A DNA stretch of 64,000 nucleotides, from assembly GCF_014180685.1 (NCBI RefSeq), contig NZ_JACEHF010000002.1, forward strand, positions 1 to 64,000, in the 5' to 3' direction. The position numbers and the translations under genes are program-made. Below are positions 42,615-51,733 of the stretch, piece after piece. The stretch is from Nocardioides pelophilus (lineage in GTDB: Bacteria; Actinomycetota; Actinomycetes; Propionibacteriales; Nocardioidaceae). The stretch's first letter is position 1. Each line of letters starts with the position of its first letter. A model generated the notes under the pieces. The model saw only the letters and a list, made by a program, of their open reading frames with translations, did no database searches and was not told the DNA's origin.

Positions 42615-43075
42615 GCCTGCGCCTCGACTGGCGCGACCGTCAGCGAGGTCAGACCGAGGAGAACCAGCCCTTGGCGTGTTCCGGTCAACAGCGCCGGTGG
42701 GAGGTTGATTGCGGCATTGCCGTTGGCATCGGCTTCCTGGCGTGCCACGACGTAGGCGAGGGCGACCTGTTCGCCTGGGCGGAAGCCGGCGCCGGCAAGT
42801 GCCGCTGTGGCTGTCTCCGGCTCGGGCTCCATGGCATTCGGAGCCGTGCTCTCCGCGGGAGTCTCGATGTCCGAGTACGTCGTGCCGTCAGCCTCGTGGA
42901 CTTCGACACGCACAGCAGTGCCGAGCCTCGCAGTGATCTCGTCGAGGACCGATCGGAGGTCGCTGCGAGACAACCTTCGATCGTCGGCGTGTGGCTGCCC
43001 GTCGACGCTGACCTCGAGCCGGCCGGCGTTGTCGATGTCGAAGCGGACGGTGGTGAGGACGACTGGGACCTTCAT
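42611..43075 (-). CDS. Element protein, unknown function
   Basis: 154 residues from ATG 43075 (MKVPVVLTTVRFDIDNAGRL), four-base overlaps with both neighbours. The N-terminal half is a mixed alpha/beta stretch with SRSDLRSVLDEITARLGTAV. The C-terminal half has a Pro/Glu-rich linker and FRPGEQVALAYVVARQEADA. I recognise no named family. Location between ArdC-like and T4CP-like genes implies a conjugation-related function. Confidence 0.6.
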   Translation of the reverse strand: MKVPVVLTTVRFDIDNAGRLEVSVDGQPHADDRRLSRSDLRSVLDEITARLGTAVRVEVHEADGTTYSDIETPAESTAPNAMEPEPETATAALAGAGFRPGEQVALAYVVARQEADANGNAAINLPPALLTGTRQGLVLLGLTSLTVAPVEAQA

Positions 43076-44151
43076 AGCCCGATAACCGATCCGTCGCGAC
43101 GCGTGCCGGTGATGGCAGGCGCCATCCCAGCTCGGTGGCTGAGTGGCTCTCGATCGAGACCGGGCGGGGTGCCGTCGCCGACCTTCTGGGTGTCGAGCTT
43201 GTCGAGCACGCTGAGCGCCGTGTTCCTGACCCGCTCGGCCGTCGACTGGACGACCTCGACCGGCGTCTTGCCGGGGACGCTCGCTGCCCACGTCGAGACG
43301 TAAGGGACGGTGTACGACGAGGTGTCGAGCCCGTGCGCTGCGCCGACCATCAGCGCGATCGACTCCGCTTCGACCTCCGCGATCCCACGGTGCAGGGTCG
43401 CGTCGGCGGCGAGGTCTGTGGAGATGACGTTCTCCTGAGGAGGGTGGAGAAGGACATGTCCGAGCTCGTGGGCCAGAGTCTTCACCTGGGCGGCGTCATC
43501 CATGTCCGTGCGTACCGAGACCTCGCGGGCGAGGAAGTCGGTCAGCCCATTGGCGCCACCGATCGCCGCCGCGGAGGAGACCAATCGGAGCTCAAACCCG
43601 AGAGCCGTGATCTGATCGGCGAGACCGTCCCAGAGACCGGCAGGCGCCTGGCCGTGCAGTAGGGTCGGGCGGGGCAACTCGGGCAGGGGATCGCCGGCCG
43701 TCTGCGAGACGTCCCAGACGTGGGTGGGCTTGAGGCCGACGAGCTTCGACCTCACTGACTCCCCAGAACCCGGCTTCTCGCCGCGCGAGAGACGACGCCA
43801 CGACGCCGGGTCCGACGGGTTCGCGGAGGCGAACCTGGCAGTGACCGGCGCGAGAATCCCGTAGCCGTGCTGGCCCTTCTCGACATGGCGTCCGAGCGTG
43901 AGCCACTGGTGGAAACCGGCCACGTACGTCGGCGTCGGTTCGGGCACGCGTCCCTCTTTGAACGCAGAGTAGTGCTGGGCGTAGATCAGCATCGTGTTGT
44001 TGAAGCTGCGCGAGCGGAACTCGGCGGCAAACGTCAGCGCTCGCTTCCAGTCATCACCCGTGACGAGCGCGGACACCGACGCTGAGAGTTGTTGCTGTAG
44101 GGCCTCGAGCTTCGCCTCGCGACGGTCTCGGGCGCCGGGCTGGCCGGTCAT
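43072..44151 (-). CDS. ArdC-like antirestriction protein with ImmA/IrrE metallopeptidase motif
   Basis: 359 residues from ATG 44151 (MTGQPGARDRREAKLEALQQ); a start 19 codons upstream is possible. The N-terminal ArdC-type ssDNA-binding domain has FRSRSFNNTMLIYAQHYSAF and FHQWLTLGRHVEKGQHGYGI. The C-terminal part has VKTLAHELGHVLLH, the HExxH zinc motif of ImmA/IrrE and ArdC proteases, then EVEAESIALMVGAAHGLDTS. ArdC proteins protect incoming single-stranded element DNA against host restriction. Its presence on an element next to a large restriction island is suggestive. Confidence 0.85.
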   Translation of the reverse strand: MTGQPGARDRREAKLEALQQQLSASVSALVTGDDWKRALTFAAEFRSRSFNNTMLIYAQHYSAFKEGRVPEPTPTYVAGFHQWLTLGRHVEKGQHGYGILAPVTARFASANPSDPASWRRLSRGEKPGSGESVRSKLVGLKPTHVWDVSQTAGDPLPELPRPTLLHGQAPAGLWDGLADQITALGFELRLVSSAAAIGGANGLTDFLAREVSVRTDMDDAAQVKTLAHELGHVLLHPPQENVISTDLAADATLHRGIAEVEAESIALMVGAAHGLDTSSYTVPYVSTWAASVPGKTPVEVVQSTAERVRNTALSVLDKLDTQKVGDGTPPGLDREPLSHRAGMAPAITGTRRDGSVIGL

Positions 44152-44748
44152 CCCGGTTGCCGAATCGCGTCGGGCGGCGATGCATCGCGGCAGGGCAGCG
44201 CGCCGCACCTCAGTATGTGCTTGTCACGCCCGTGTGTGGGCAGCGGACACAGAGCGGATGAGCCATCGCTCTGGCTAACGGTTTCGCAAGACTGTCGACG
44301 CATGCTCGCCTCGCTCGAAGTCCATGGCTGACGGGGTTGGGCGTTGCCGGGGACCCCCTGTTGATCCGGCACTTCTAGGTACGCGGGCTGAGCCGGCTTG
44401 GAGCATGAGCTGGTCGACCGTACGCGCTGGCAGTGTCCGCGAGTGGCTAATGACCATGTCACTCGACCTCAATCACGGCTGATAGCCGCAGCCGGCGGCA
44501 GAGCGGTGTAGCGCTGGCTACGCTGCGCCGTTTCAATGCCTATGAGTTCGTGATCGCCTCCGCGATCCGCCCGCAGGTCGCGGCTGGATTCCATGGTGCG
44601 ACGTTCCTCGCGTCGCCGGAGCCGATTGATCGCCCGCGTTTCGTGGAGACTCTGGTGTGTCCCGATCCTCCGTCAGCCCCCTGGGCGATTCAATCGCTGA
44701 CGGGCTGTTGCTGCCGCCTGGGCCCCGGGGGCCCATGGAGACTTGCCC
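44152..44748. other. Gene-free stretch at the lost right end of element 2
   Basis: About 600 bases between the ArdC-like start and the P450 stop. No frame on either strand shows family-like sequence, and the longer open frames are GC-rich shadows. I searched it by eye for the attachment core AGATGTCGTAGT and for relaxase sequence and found neither. A short palindrome (44719-44735) near the P450 end may act in termination. Confidence 0.5.
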
Positions 44749-45927
44749 CTAATCCAGGGGAAGCGAGACGTAGCCGCGGATGGGGCCAGAGCGGAGTCGA
44801 ACGGCCGAGTCGAGGTCGACCTGCCAGTCCGGCTTGCGGGCCAAGAGTGTCTGCAGGGCGATGCGCGCTTCGAGCCGGGCCAGCGCCGCGCCGAGACAGA
44901 AGTGGATGCCGCGTCCGAACGCGACCTGCCGTTCTGGCGCGCGGTGGAGGTCGAAGTGATCCGCATTGGGGAAGGCTTGGTCGTCGCGGTTGGCGGATCC
45001 GAACAGAAGCAGCACGGTCTGGCCAGCCGTCATGTGTTGTCCGTGCACGTCGACCGGGCGGGTCAGGGTGCGCGAGAGGCCCTGGACGGGGGAGTCGTAG
45101 CGGAGCAGTTCCTCCACGGCGCTGGTGACGAGCTCTGGGCGGTTCGCCAGTTCGCGGCGGCTATCGGGATGCTGAGCGAGCACGACCGCGCTGTTGGAGA
45201 GAAGGTTCGTGGTGGTCTCGTGTCCGGCCACGAGCAGGAGCAGGCAGAAGCCGAGCAGTTCCTCCTCGCTGAGGCGTTCGCCGTCGGCATCGGCCTGGAC
45301 CAGGGCGGTCATGAGGTCGTCCTGCGGGTGCGCGCGTCGTTCCTCGAGGAACCCTGAGAAGTACTCGTAGAGCGACGCCGCGGCGTCCAGGCCGGGGCCG
45401 AACTCGCCGCGGGTGGGGTTGGATTGGATGAGGGTGGTGGACCAGATACGGAACCGGTCACGGTCTGCGCGTGGCACGCCGAGCATGTCGGCGATGACGA
45501 CGGCGGGGAGGGGACCGGCGAACCCGGAGACGAAGTCCCACCCGCCGGATTCTGGCGAATCGTTGAGGAGGTCCTCGACGATGGTGTGGATTTGTGGTTC
45601 GAGTGCGGCGATTCGCCGGGGGGTGAAGGCCTTGCTGACGATCTTGCGCAACGCGGTGTGCCGCGGTGGATCAGTCATGATGAGCATGGGCAGGAACAAC
45701 TCGGTCATGTCGACCCCCGGAGGGGTCGGGAAGATCCCGGACGCCGAGGAGTACGTCGCCGGGTCGGCGAGAGCTGCGCAGACGTCGTCGTATCGGCTGA
45801 GCACCCAGGTGTTCGCCTGCTCCGACCAGTAGGCGGGGGCTTCGCTGCGAAGCTCCCGGTAGATCGGGTAGGGGTCGGCGATGATGTCGGGATCGAAGGG
45901 GCTGTAGGTCAGCTGTTGGTTGCCCAT
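44749..45927 (-). CDS. Cytochrome P450
   Basis: 392 residues from ATG 45927 (MGNQQLTYSPFDPDIIADPY), preceded by GGAGAG. It is a soluble bacterial class I P450: I-helix LLLLVAGHETTTNLLS, ExxR in AVEELLRYDSPVQG, and heme loop VAFGRGIHFCLGAALAR with C344 as iron ligand. The threonine pair of the I-helix is intact. No ferredoxin is adjacent, so it may use the one at 57462. The promoter carries a palindrome (46106-46122) identical in its arms to one in front of a TetR/MmpL pair 9 kb away. Substrate unknown. Confidence 0.9.
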   Translation of the reverse strand: MGNQQLTYSPFDPDIIADPYPIYRELRSEAPAYWSEQANTWVLSRYDDVCAALADPATYSSASGIFPTPPGVDMTELFLPMLIMTDPPRHTALRKIVSKAFTPRRIAALEPQIHTIVEDLLNDSPESGGWDFVSGFAGPLPAVVIADMLGVPRADRDRFRIWSTTLIQSNPTRGEFGPGLDAAASLYEYFSGFLEERRAHPQDDLMTALVQADADGERLSEEELLGFCLLLLVAGHETTTNLLSNSAVVLAQHPDSRRELANRPELVTSAVEELLRYDSPVQGLSRTLTRPVDVHGQHMTAGQTVLLLFGSANRDDQAFPNADHFDLHRAPERQVAFGRGIHFCLGAALARLEARIALQTLLARKPDWQVDLDSAVRLRSGPIRGYVSLPLD

Positions 45928-46105
45928 CGGCGCTCTCCAAGTGGTGTTCGTCCCGTGCCTTGCGCGGAGGCGCCCGCTCACGCCGCTGCACTCCTGCCGG
46001 AATCTGGTGTGTCTCGCCTGGGCGTCCTGCGAGGGCGCTGCCGGAAGGTGGTGATCCCGTCAGGGCCGAGGACCCCAGAGGTAACTCTCGGTCTCGACAA
46101 TGTGT

Positions 46106-46122
46106 TTGTACTCCGAGTACAA
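46106..46122. promoter_or_regulatory. Palindrome TTGTACT-CCG-AGTACAA upstream of P450
   Basis: Perfect seven-base arms around CCG, 179 bases before the P450 start in the 315-base gap between this gene and the neighbouring membrane-protein gene. The rest of the gap (45928-46242) holds no gene. The arms are identical to those at 55414-55430. It is a TetR-type operator candidate. Confidence 0.65.
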
Positions 46123-46242
46123 CACACCCCCACAGTTCAGGTCGAGACCTCTGGCAGAGTCGAGGGGTCGTTCCCGGGCCCTGTCAGAAGTGGGCGGGCC
46201 AACAGGTCTGACGTTCGTCGGCGCCCCGTCGCCCTCGGGCAA

Positions 46243-46731
46243 TCACGTTCGCCGCGCGGTTCGTCTCAGAATGAGGCCCAGAGCCGCTGCGGCGGCGATC
46301 AGGTCCTGGCTCAGCAGTGCGGCCGGCATTCCCAGGATCCGTTGGGGGATGTGGTGTTGGTCGTAGGGCGACGTGCCCGGTATGAGCAGGGTCAGGTTGA
46401 ACGGCGCCCAGCGGGCGATCGGCAGCAGAGCCGCTGCGGTGATGAGACGCTCCGAGGAGGGGGCGCCCGACTGGCGGTTGCGCAGCAGCCAGAGCGCCAC
46501 AAGTCCTTCCGTAGTCGCGCTGACGACCTCCGACGTGCCGTGCCAGCGGGCGTGCGGCCCGTACTCGGGGCCGAAGGTATGGCGGCGGTTCCAGTCTGCG
46601 AGCCACGGAAGCGTGGCCGAGGCGAGGACAGAACCAGCGATCAAACGCAGGCCCAATCTGGCTAGTCCGCGGCGGGCCTCAGGGACGCGCGAACCCTCGG
46701 TCCCGGAGTGACCTCCTGGTGTCATCGCCAT
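46243..46731 (-). CDS. Membrane protein, unknown
   Basis: 162 residues from ATG 46731, downstream of a GTG two codons earlier. Hydrophobic segments at LGLRLIAGSVLASATLPWLA, SATTEGLVALWLLR, ITAAALLPIARWAPFNLTLL and QDLIAAAAALGLILR give about four membrane helices. A conserved-looking loop (RHTFGPEYGPHARWHGTSEV) lies between the first and second. I recognise the style of small actinobacterial four-helix membrane proteins but no function. It is divergent from the TetR gene at 46917. Confidence 0.65.
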   Translation of the reverse strand: MAMTPGGHSGTEGSRVPEARRGLARLGLRLIAGSVLASATLPWLADWNRRHTFGPEYGPHARWHGTSEVVSATTEGLVALWLLRNRQSGAPSSERLITAAALLPIARWAPFNLTLLIPGTSPYDQHHIPQRILGMPAALLSQDLIAAAAALGLILRRTARRT

Positions 46732-46872
46732 TCCCACTCACCTCATCGTCGAGCCTCGGCCGGCCCTGGCACGGCGCGGACGCCAGTCGGGCAGCCCTGC
46801 GACCCATGGTGCCCAGGACCGTCCTCCTCATGCCGTCCGACGTGGCCCCATCTCGACGGCCGGGGTGCGTAA

Positions 46873-46888
46873 TGGGCAATCTTGCCCA
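46873..46888. promoter_or_regulatory. Palindrome TGGGCAA-TC-TTGCCCA upstream of TetR gene
   Basis: Perfect seven-base arms, 28 bases before the GTG at 46917. It overlaps an in-frame ATG at 46872, which argues that the GTG is the real start. It is probably the operator of the adjacent TetR regulator. Confidence 0.6.
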
Positions 46889-46916
46889 ATGGGCACATTC
46901 CTGTGAGAGTGGCGTC

Positions 46917-47516
46917 GTGATCGAAGGCCTGAGGGAGAGGAAGCGTGCGGCGACCGCGCGGGCACTTGCCGAGGCCGCCTTCGACCTGGCGAAGGAGCGC
47001 GGCCTGGACGGGTTCGTGATCGAGGAGGTCGCGGAGATGGCTGGGTACTCGCGCCGTACCTTCGCGAACCACTATCCCTGCAAGGAGGCGGCGGTGGCAT
47101 CGGTCGCCTACGCCGGTATCGAGGCAGCCGCCGATGCACTCGAGGAAGTGTCGGAGGGACGGGGGTTGCTGGATGCGGTCGAGGTCGTGCTGCGGCTGCA
47201 GCTGACGACCACGGGACTGTCCCGGATGCGGGAGGTCTTGACGTTGGCGCGCGCGAATCCCTCGTTGGAGCCACACGTCTACCACGTCCAACACCGGATG
47301 CGGTTGGAGGTCGAGGAGCGAATGGTCGCCGTGGCGGCCGGGCGCTACCCGCCTTCGTACGTCACGCTGCTGGTCGGCGCCGTCTACGGCATGGTCTCCT
47401 CCGCGCTCGAGGGGCTCGTCGACGTCCGCCTTCCTGGCGAACTTCCCAGTCGCGGGGCCGTGGAGTTCGACGACTTCCTGACCGAGGTCTTCAAGCACCT
47501 CCGTAACGGCTTCTGA
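46917..47516 (+). CDS. TetR-family regulator
   Basis: 199 residues from GTG 46917. The N-terminal helix-turn-helix is ATARALAEAAFDLAKERGLD, then GFVIEEVAEMAGYSRRTFAN HYPCKEAAV. The ligand domain is helical (LLDAVEVVLRLQLTTTGLSR and following). The MmpL transporter gene starts 31 bases after its stop in the same direction, so this regulator probably controls that transporter and itself through the palindrome at 46873-46888. Confidence 0.88.
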   Translation: MIEGLRERKRAATARALAEAAFDLAKERGLDGFVIEEVAEMAGYSRRTFANHYPCKEAAVASVAYAGIEAAADALEEVSEGRGLLDAVEVVLRLQLTTTGLSRMREVLTLARANPSLEPHVYHVQHRMRLEVEERMVAVAAGRYPPSYVTLLVGAVYGMVSSALEGLVDVRLPGELPSRGAVEFDDFLTEVFKHLRNGF

Positions 47517-47547
47517 CCCGCACATCACCCGCTGAGGAGCAGCCCCG

Positions 47548-49887
47548 ATGTCCACATTCTTGTACCACCTCGGACGCGGCTGCTACGGCAGACCCTGGCC
47601 CTTCATCGTCGGGTGGCTGTTGGTGCTGGCTGCGGTGGCGGCTGCGTTGGTGGTCAACGGGGTGAAGGTGACCTCGGAGATGAAGATCGACAACACCGAG
47701 GCCCAACAGGTCCTGGACCGGGTCACCGAGGAGCTACCGCAGGCTTCGGGTGGCCAGGCGAGTGTCGTGTTCACCGTCCCGGACGGCGAGCGGCTGGAGA
47801 CACCGGAGCGGATGGCCGCCATCGCCGAGACGGTGCGGGAGGTCTACGAGCTGCAGCAGGTCGTCAACCCGGCCGAACTGAGCCAGGGCCAGGGCCAGGC
47901 ACAACCTCAGGCAGAGCCGAGGGTCGACCAGCCGCAACGGGAGTCGGAGACGACCGCGCCGCCGTACCGGCCGATGGTCGTCGACGGGACCCCGGTGCCC
48001 GGCGTCCTGGTCTCGACCCGGGCACCGGTGGCGCTGCTCCAATTCCAGTTCACGGTGCCGTCCACTTCGCTGACCGACGAGCAGGTCTCTGCGGTGTTGG
48101 AGGTGGTCGAGGATGCGGAGCAGGGAACCGGCCTGCAGGTACTGCCGAGTGACTCGCTTAAGGCGATCGAGATCCCGGTCGGCGCGGCCGAGGTGGTCGG
48201 TCTCGCGGTCGCGGCCGTGGTGCTCGTCCTCACGCTTGGCTCGCTCGTCGCCGCCGGTCTTCCTTTGATCACCGCCCTGGTCGGAGTCGGGGTGGGTGTG
48301 GGGACGGCGTTTGCGCTGTCGACGTCGGTGGAGATGACCACCGCAACCCCGGTGCTGGCGTTGATGATCGGCCTCGCCGTGGGCATCGATTATGCGTTGT
48401 TCGTGGTCAACCGGCAGCGGCGACTGATCATCGACCGCGGCCTCGATGCCCGCGAGGCAGCTGGCCGTGCGGTCGGGACCGCGGGCAGCGCGGTGCTCTT
48501 CGCCGGCCTCACCGTGATCGTGGCGCTGGTCGCGCTCACCGTCATCGGGATCTCGATGCTCACCACCATGGCCTTGGTCGCCGCGGCCACGGTCCTGCTT
48601 GCCGTCCTCATCGCCCTGACCCTGTTGCCGGCCATGCTCGGACTGATCGGAGAGCGGATCGTCTCGGCCAAGACGCGGCAGAAGGGACACAACAAGCGGG
48701 AGAGGCAGGGCAGCCACAGCGTGGCCGACCGGTGGGTCAAGGCGGTGCTGCGGTTTCGCTGGCCGGTGATCCTCGGTGTGGTGGCGGTGCTGGGCGTGGG
48801 CGCTGCTCCCGCGGCGAGCATGGACCTGGGGTTGCCGACGGGTGCGACCGCGAACACCGACACGGCCGCCCGGCAGAGCTATGAACTGGTGACGCAGGGG
48901 TTCGGTGAGGGGTTCAACGGGCCGCTGCTGGTGACCGTGGAGTCCTCGGAGGGTGCTGCCCTCGACGGCCAGACCCTCGCTGCGGTGAGCCAGCAGCTGC
49001 AGCAGCGTGACGAGGTGGTGGCCGCGGTGCCTGTGGGCACCAGCAAGGACGGGCAGATGACGGTCCTCAGCATCATCCCAACCTCCGGTCCGGACGACGA
49101 CGCCACCGCTGACCTCGTCAAGGCGCTGCGTGCACCCAGGTCGGCGGTCGCACAGGAGTACGACGTCGAAGTCGGTGTCACCGGCTTCACCGCGATCGGG
49201 ATCGACATGTCCGACCGGCTCGCCGAGATCGTGCCGCTCTACCTGGCCATCATCGTCGGACTGTCGCTGATGATTCTGCTGGTGGTCTTCCGGTCACTCG
49301 TGGTCCCGATCCAGGCCACGCTCGGATTTCTGCTCAGTATCCTGGCGACCTTCGGGGTGACCACCGCGGTGTTCTCGTGGGGGTGGCTTGGCTGGCTGGT
49401 GGGGATCGACACCGGCGGGCCGTTGTTCAGCTTCGTCCCGGTGATCGTCACTGGAATCCTTTACGGGCTGGCGATGGACTACCAGGTCTTCCTGGTCTCC
49501 TCGATGCGCGAGTCCCACGTCCACGGCCACCACGGCCAGGCCGGCGTGGTGCACGGTTTCGACCAGGCCAGCCGGGTCGTGGTCGCCGCCGCGGTGATCA
49601 TGGTCTCGGTGTTCGCCGGATTCATCTCCAGCCACGACGTGATGATCAAGCAGATCGGGTTCGCGCTCGCGATCGGCATCCTCATCGACGCATTCTTGGT
49701 GCGCATCACGTTGACCCCGGCGCTGATGGCACTGTTTGGCGACAAGGCATGGTGGCTGCCGCCTTGGCTGGACCGGATCCTGCCCGACCTCGACGTCGAG
49801 GGTGACCGACTCCTGCGGATGCTCACCGAAGGCGAGGGCAGCGAGGGGACGCCCGGGATCGACGCCGTGAGCAAGGCAACCGACTGA
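47548..49887 (+). CDS. MmpL-family RND transporter
   Basis: 779 residues from ATG 47548, with GAGGAGC upstream. The N-terminal helix (RPWPFIVGWLLVLAAVAAAL) is followed by a large extracytoplasmic loop, then five helices including AEVVGLAVAAVVLVLTLGSL and TPVLALMIGLAVGIDYALFV (the GxxxDY proton-relay motif). The second half repeats this layout, with FVPVIVTGILYGLAMDYQVF. MmpL proteins export lipids or drugs across the inner membrane. It follows its TetR regulator and belongs to the same unit. Confidence 0.9.
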   Translation: MSTFLYHLGRGCYGRPWPFIVGWLLVLAAVAAALVVNGVKVTSEMKIDNTEAQQVLDRVTEELPQASGGQASVVFTVPDGERLETPERMAAIAETVREVYELQQVVNPAELSQGQGQAQPQAEPRVDQPQRESETTAPPYRPMVVDGTPVPGVLVSTRAPVALLQFQFTVPSTSLTDEQVSAVLEVVEDAEQGTGLQVLPSDSLKAIEIPVGAAEVVGLAVAAVVLVLTLGSLVAAGLPLITALVGVGVGVGTAFALSTSVEMTTATPVLALMIGLAVGIDYALFVVNRQRRLIIDRGLDAREAAGRAVGTAGSAVLFAGLTVIVALVALTVIGISMLTTMALVAAATVLLAVLIALTLLPAMLGLIGERIVSAKTRQKGHNKRERQGSHSVADRWVKAVLRFRWPVILGVVAVLGVGAAPAASMDLGLPTGATANTDTAARQSYELVTQGFGEGFNGPLLVTVESSEGAALDGQTLAAVSQQLQQRDEVVAAVPVGTSKDGQMTVLSIIPTSGPDDDATADLVKALRAPRSAVAQEYDVEVGVTGFTAIGIDMSDRLAEIVPLYLAIIVGLSLMILLVVFRSLVVPIQATLGFLLSILATFGVTTAVFSWGWLGWLVGIDTGGPLFSFVPVIVTGILYGLAMDYQVFLVSSMRESHVHGHHGQAGVVHGFDQASRVVVAAAVIMVSVFAGFISSHDVMIKQIGFALAIGILIDAFLVRITLTPALMALFGDKAWWLPPWLDRILPDLDVEGDRLLRMLTEGEGSEGTPGIDAVSKATD

Positions 49888-49972
49888 CCATCCAAGGACG
49901 CCGCCACGGCGGAGCCCATGCCGGCCCGGCACGACCACAGTCGCCGCACAGGGTGGGTGTGGCGGCGCGGAC

Positions 49973-50314
49973 TCAGGCTCGGGGAGATTCACCTCGGTAG
50001 GGGCGCCACCGGTGGGTCCGGGGTGCCTTCGACGCCTTCTCCGCGTGCGCTCCGTTCGAAGGACACTGGTCCTGCAAGAACAGCTCAACCTCACGCAGGC
50101 CGCGAGCGACGTCATCCTCGAGCCGGTGTGCCCGCCGCTCCTCGCGCCGCTGAAGCCGATCCCGATCCCACTCCTGCCAGGCGCGGTAGCCGCCGTATCC
50201 CATCCACCAGCAGCTCCCGAAGGCGATCAGTCCGCCGTAGAGCCACCACATGGCGTTTAGCACCGCGTCGGAGAGCAGGTCAGCCATCTGGTGCCAGGCG
50301 TGTCGGTCATGCAT
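49973..50314 (-). CDS. Small membrane protein with charged tail, unknown
   Basis: 113 residues from ATG 50314; the Met ten codons later is an alternative start. One hydrophobic segment (VLNAMWWLYGGLIAFGSCWW) is followed by a strongly charged region (WQEWDRDRLQRREERRAHRL). No family recognised. A palindrome at 50366-50385 lies 52 bases upstream and resembles one at the start of the TetR gene at 51130. The 319-base gap above it (50315-50633) contains no other feature. Confidence 0.5.
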   Translation of the reverse strand: MHDRHAWHQMADLLSDAVLNAMWWLYGGLIAFGSCWWMGYGGYRAWQEWDRDRLQRREERRAHRLEDDVARGLREVELFLQDQCPSNGAHAEKASKAPRTHRWRPYRGESPRA

Positions 50315-50365
50315 GGGTTACCCGCCTCACGTGGACGGGACGAGAGGACCGTCCAATCAGCAGGC

Positions 50366-50385
50366 TACATGCGATCGCGCATGTA
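50366..50385. promoter_or_regulatory. Palindrome TACATGCG-ATCG-CGCATGTA
   Basis: Perfect eight-base arms around ATCG, upstream of the small membrane protein gene. The outer TACATGC half-site recurs at 51734 in front of the TetR gene. Confidence 0.5.
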
Positions 50386-50633
50386 TGTAAGTCTTCGAGG
50401 GCAGCGTTGGGTGGGGCTTGCCGGAGCGGCCTTGAGGAGGAAGCGCGCCGGCGTTCCAGCCGGGGGCGCGCGAGCGGCCGGAGGTTGGGCCGCATCTGTC
50501 TCGCCTGAGGGCGTCGTGACTGGGGAGCCCGGTGTATCTCGCGCCGTGGGGGCACCGAACCTCCGCGGATGGTCAGCGGACACGCAACAGGCGCCCGTTG
50601 GTTGGCGCGAAGCGGTCTGGCCGCCGTGGAGAG

Positions 50634-51137
50634 TCAGCCGGTGGGGGATCCCGATGGAGTGCCTTGCGCGAAGTGCTCGGCGCCCACTTTGACGAACACG
50701 GCCGTCGAAGTGATGACGGTGGGACCGTCTGGTGCGGCTGCGCTGGCGGCGACGAACAACTTGCGTCCGTCGCGTCGGATGACGTCGGCTTGGAGTCGGT
50801 AGGTCGTTCCGATCAGCACCGGCGCCAGGTAGTCGATGGAGAGCTGGCGGGTGACAGCGGGCCCGCCCTCTAGGAAGAGAAGGAACCCGTAGAGGTCATC
50901 GACGACCGTGGCCACGGCGCCGCCATGGACGATCCCAGGGGCGCCTACGTGGCGGTTGTCGAAGGTGTGCCAGGCGTGCACGCCATCGCCGTGGCGGACG
51001 GATCGAAGGTGGTGCCCGTGGGGGTTGTGCGGTCCGCACCCCAGGCACTCGTCGTGGTGGGGCGGCAGGTCGGCGCCGTCGGGGTAGCTGACGAACTTCT
51101 CCGCCCACGCCGCGAGCAGCGTTTGCAGGTCAGCCAC
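50634..51137 (-). CDS. PaaI-type hotdog thioesterase
   Basis: 167 residues from ATG 51137, overlapping the end of the TetR gene by eight bases. The hotdog core is HAWHTFDNRHVGAPGIVHGG, then AVATVVDDLYGFLLF, with PAVTRQLSIDYLAPVLIGTT and GRKLFVAASA. The GIVHGGAVATVVDD segment corresponds to the active-site helix of PaaI-like acyl-CoA thioesterases. The N-terminal Cys/His part (HHDECLGCGPHNPHGHHL) is seen in related family members. It releases free acid from acyl-CoA. The regulator is encoded in the same unit. Confidence 0.85.
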   Translation of the reverse strand: MADLQTLLAAWAEKFVSYPDGADLPPHHDECLGCGPHNPHGHHLRSVRHGDGVHAWHTFDNRHVGAPGIVHGGAVATVVDDLYGFLLFLEGGPAVTRQLSIDYLAPVLIGTTYRLQADVIRRDGRKLFVAASAAAPDGPTVITSTAVFVKVGAEHFAQGTPSGSPTG

Positions 51138-51723
51138 GAGGCCGTCCTTGTAGGCGTCGCGCCCAGGCGTCCAGGGCCTCGGCTTGACGCTGACCTGAAT
51201 GCGGACTCAGCAGGCCGCTGACCCCTCGACCGAGGAGGAGGTCGAGGGTGAGCCGGATCTCCACAGGGTCCTCGGTGACGTAGGTGCGGCAGATCTCGGC
51301 GAGCTCGGCGTTGACGCGTTCTTCGGCGGGAACCAGCTCGGCCCGTAGGGCCTGATGAGCGCGAGCTGCGACCCACAACTCGAGGCTCGCGGCGTACAGG
51401 GGGCCGGAGAGGGCCTCGGCGAGCAACCGGAGCGCCGTCTCCCTCTTCCCTGCTCCGGCGCCAGCGGGTCCGAGGAGGACCATCTGCTCTCGGGCCCGGC
51501 GTAGGCGTTCCTGCGCCAAGTGCTCGACGGCCGAGACGACCAACTGGTCCCGTGTACCGAAGTGATGCAGCTGGGCGCCGCGCGAGAGACCTGCCCGCGC
51601 CGCTACCGCGGCACTGGTCGTGCCCGCGTAGCCGAGTTCGGCCAGGCAGGCCACCGTGGCGTCCAGGAGCGCCAGCCGCGTCGCGGCCGAGCGCTCTTCT
51701 TGGGTTCTGACTTGGACCGGCAC
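51130..51723 (-). CDS. TetR-family regulator
   Basis: 197 residues from ATG or GTG at 51723. The helix-turn-helix is ATRLALLDATVACLAELGYA, then GTTSAAVAARAGLSRGAQLH HFGTRDQLV. The ligand domain is helical with no special motif. It overlaps the thioesterase gene, so they are co-transcribed and probably autoregulated through the palindrome 10 bases upstream of the start. The inducer may be an acyl-CoA or aromatic compound, given the thioesterase partner. Confidence 0.88.
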   Translation of the reverse strand: MPVQVRTQEERSAATRLALLDATVACLAELGYAGTTSAAVAARAGLSRGAQLHHFGTRDQLVVSAVEHLAQERLRRAREQMVLLGPAGAGAGKRETALRLLAEALSGPLYAASLELWVAARAHQALRAELVPAEERVNAELAEICRTYVTEDPVEIRLTLDLLLGRGVSGLLSPHSGQRQAEALDAWARRLQGRPRG

Positions 51724-51733
51724 GGGGAGAGAC

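Larger units (their letters stand above)
36007..44151. mobile_element. Integrated element 2, conjugative-type backbone, right end unclear
   Basis: It begins at the shared core and carries an intact integrase and excisionase, backbone genes, SSB, a T4CP-like ATPase and an ArdC-like protein, nearly all on the minus strand. No relaxase, no replication protein and no third copy of the core were found up to about 46 kb. The right limit given is the start of the last recognisable element gene. The true end lies somewhere in 44152-44748 or has been deleted. Confidence 0.6.

Noticed and set aside
44719-44735. Palindrome TGGGCCCC-G-GGGGCCCA
   Set aside because: The loop is too short for a normal hairpin and there is no U tract. 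It may be a chance GC-rich palindrome, so it is not listed as a terminator.
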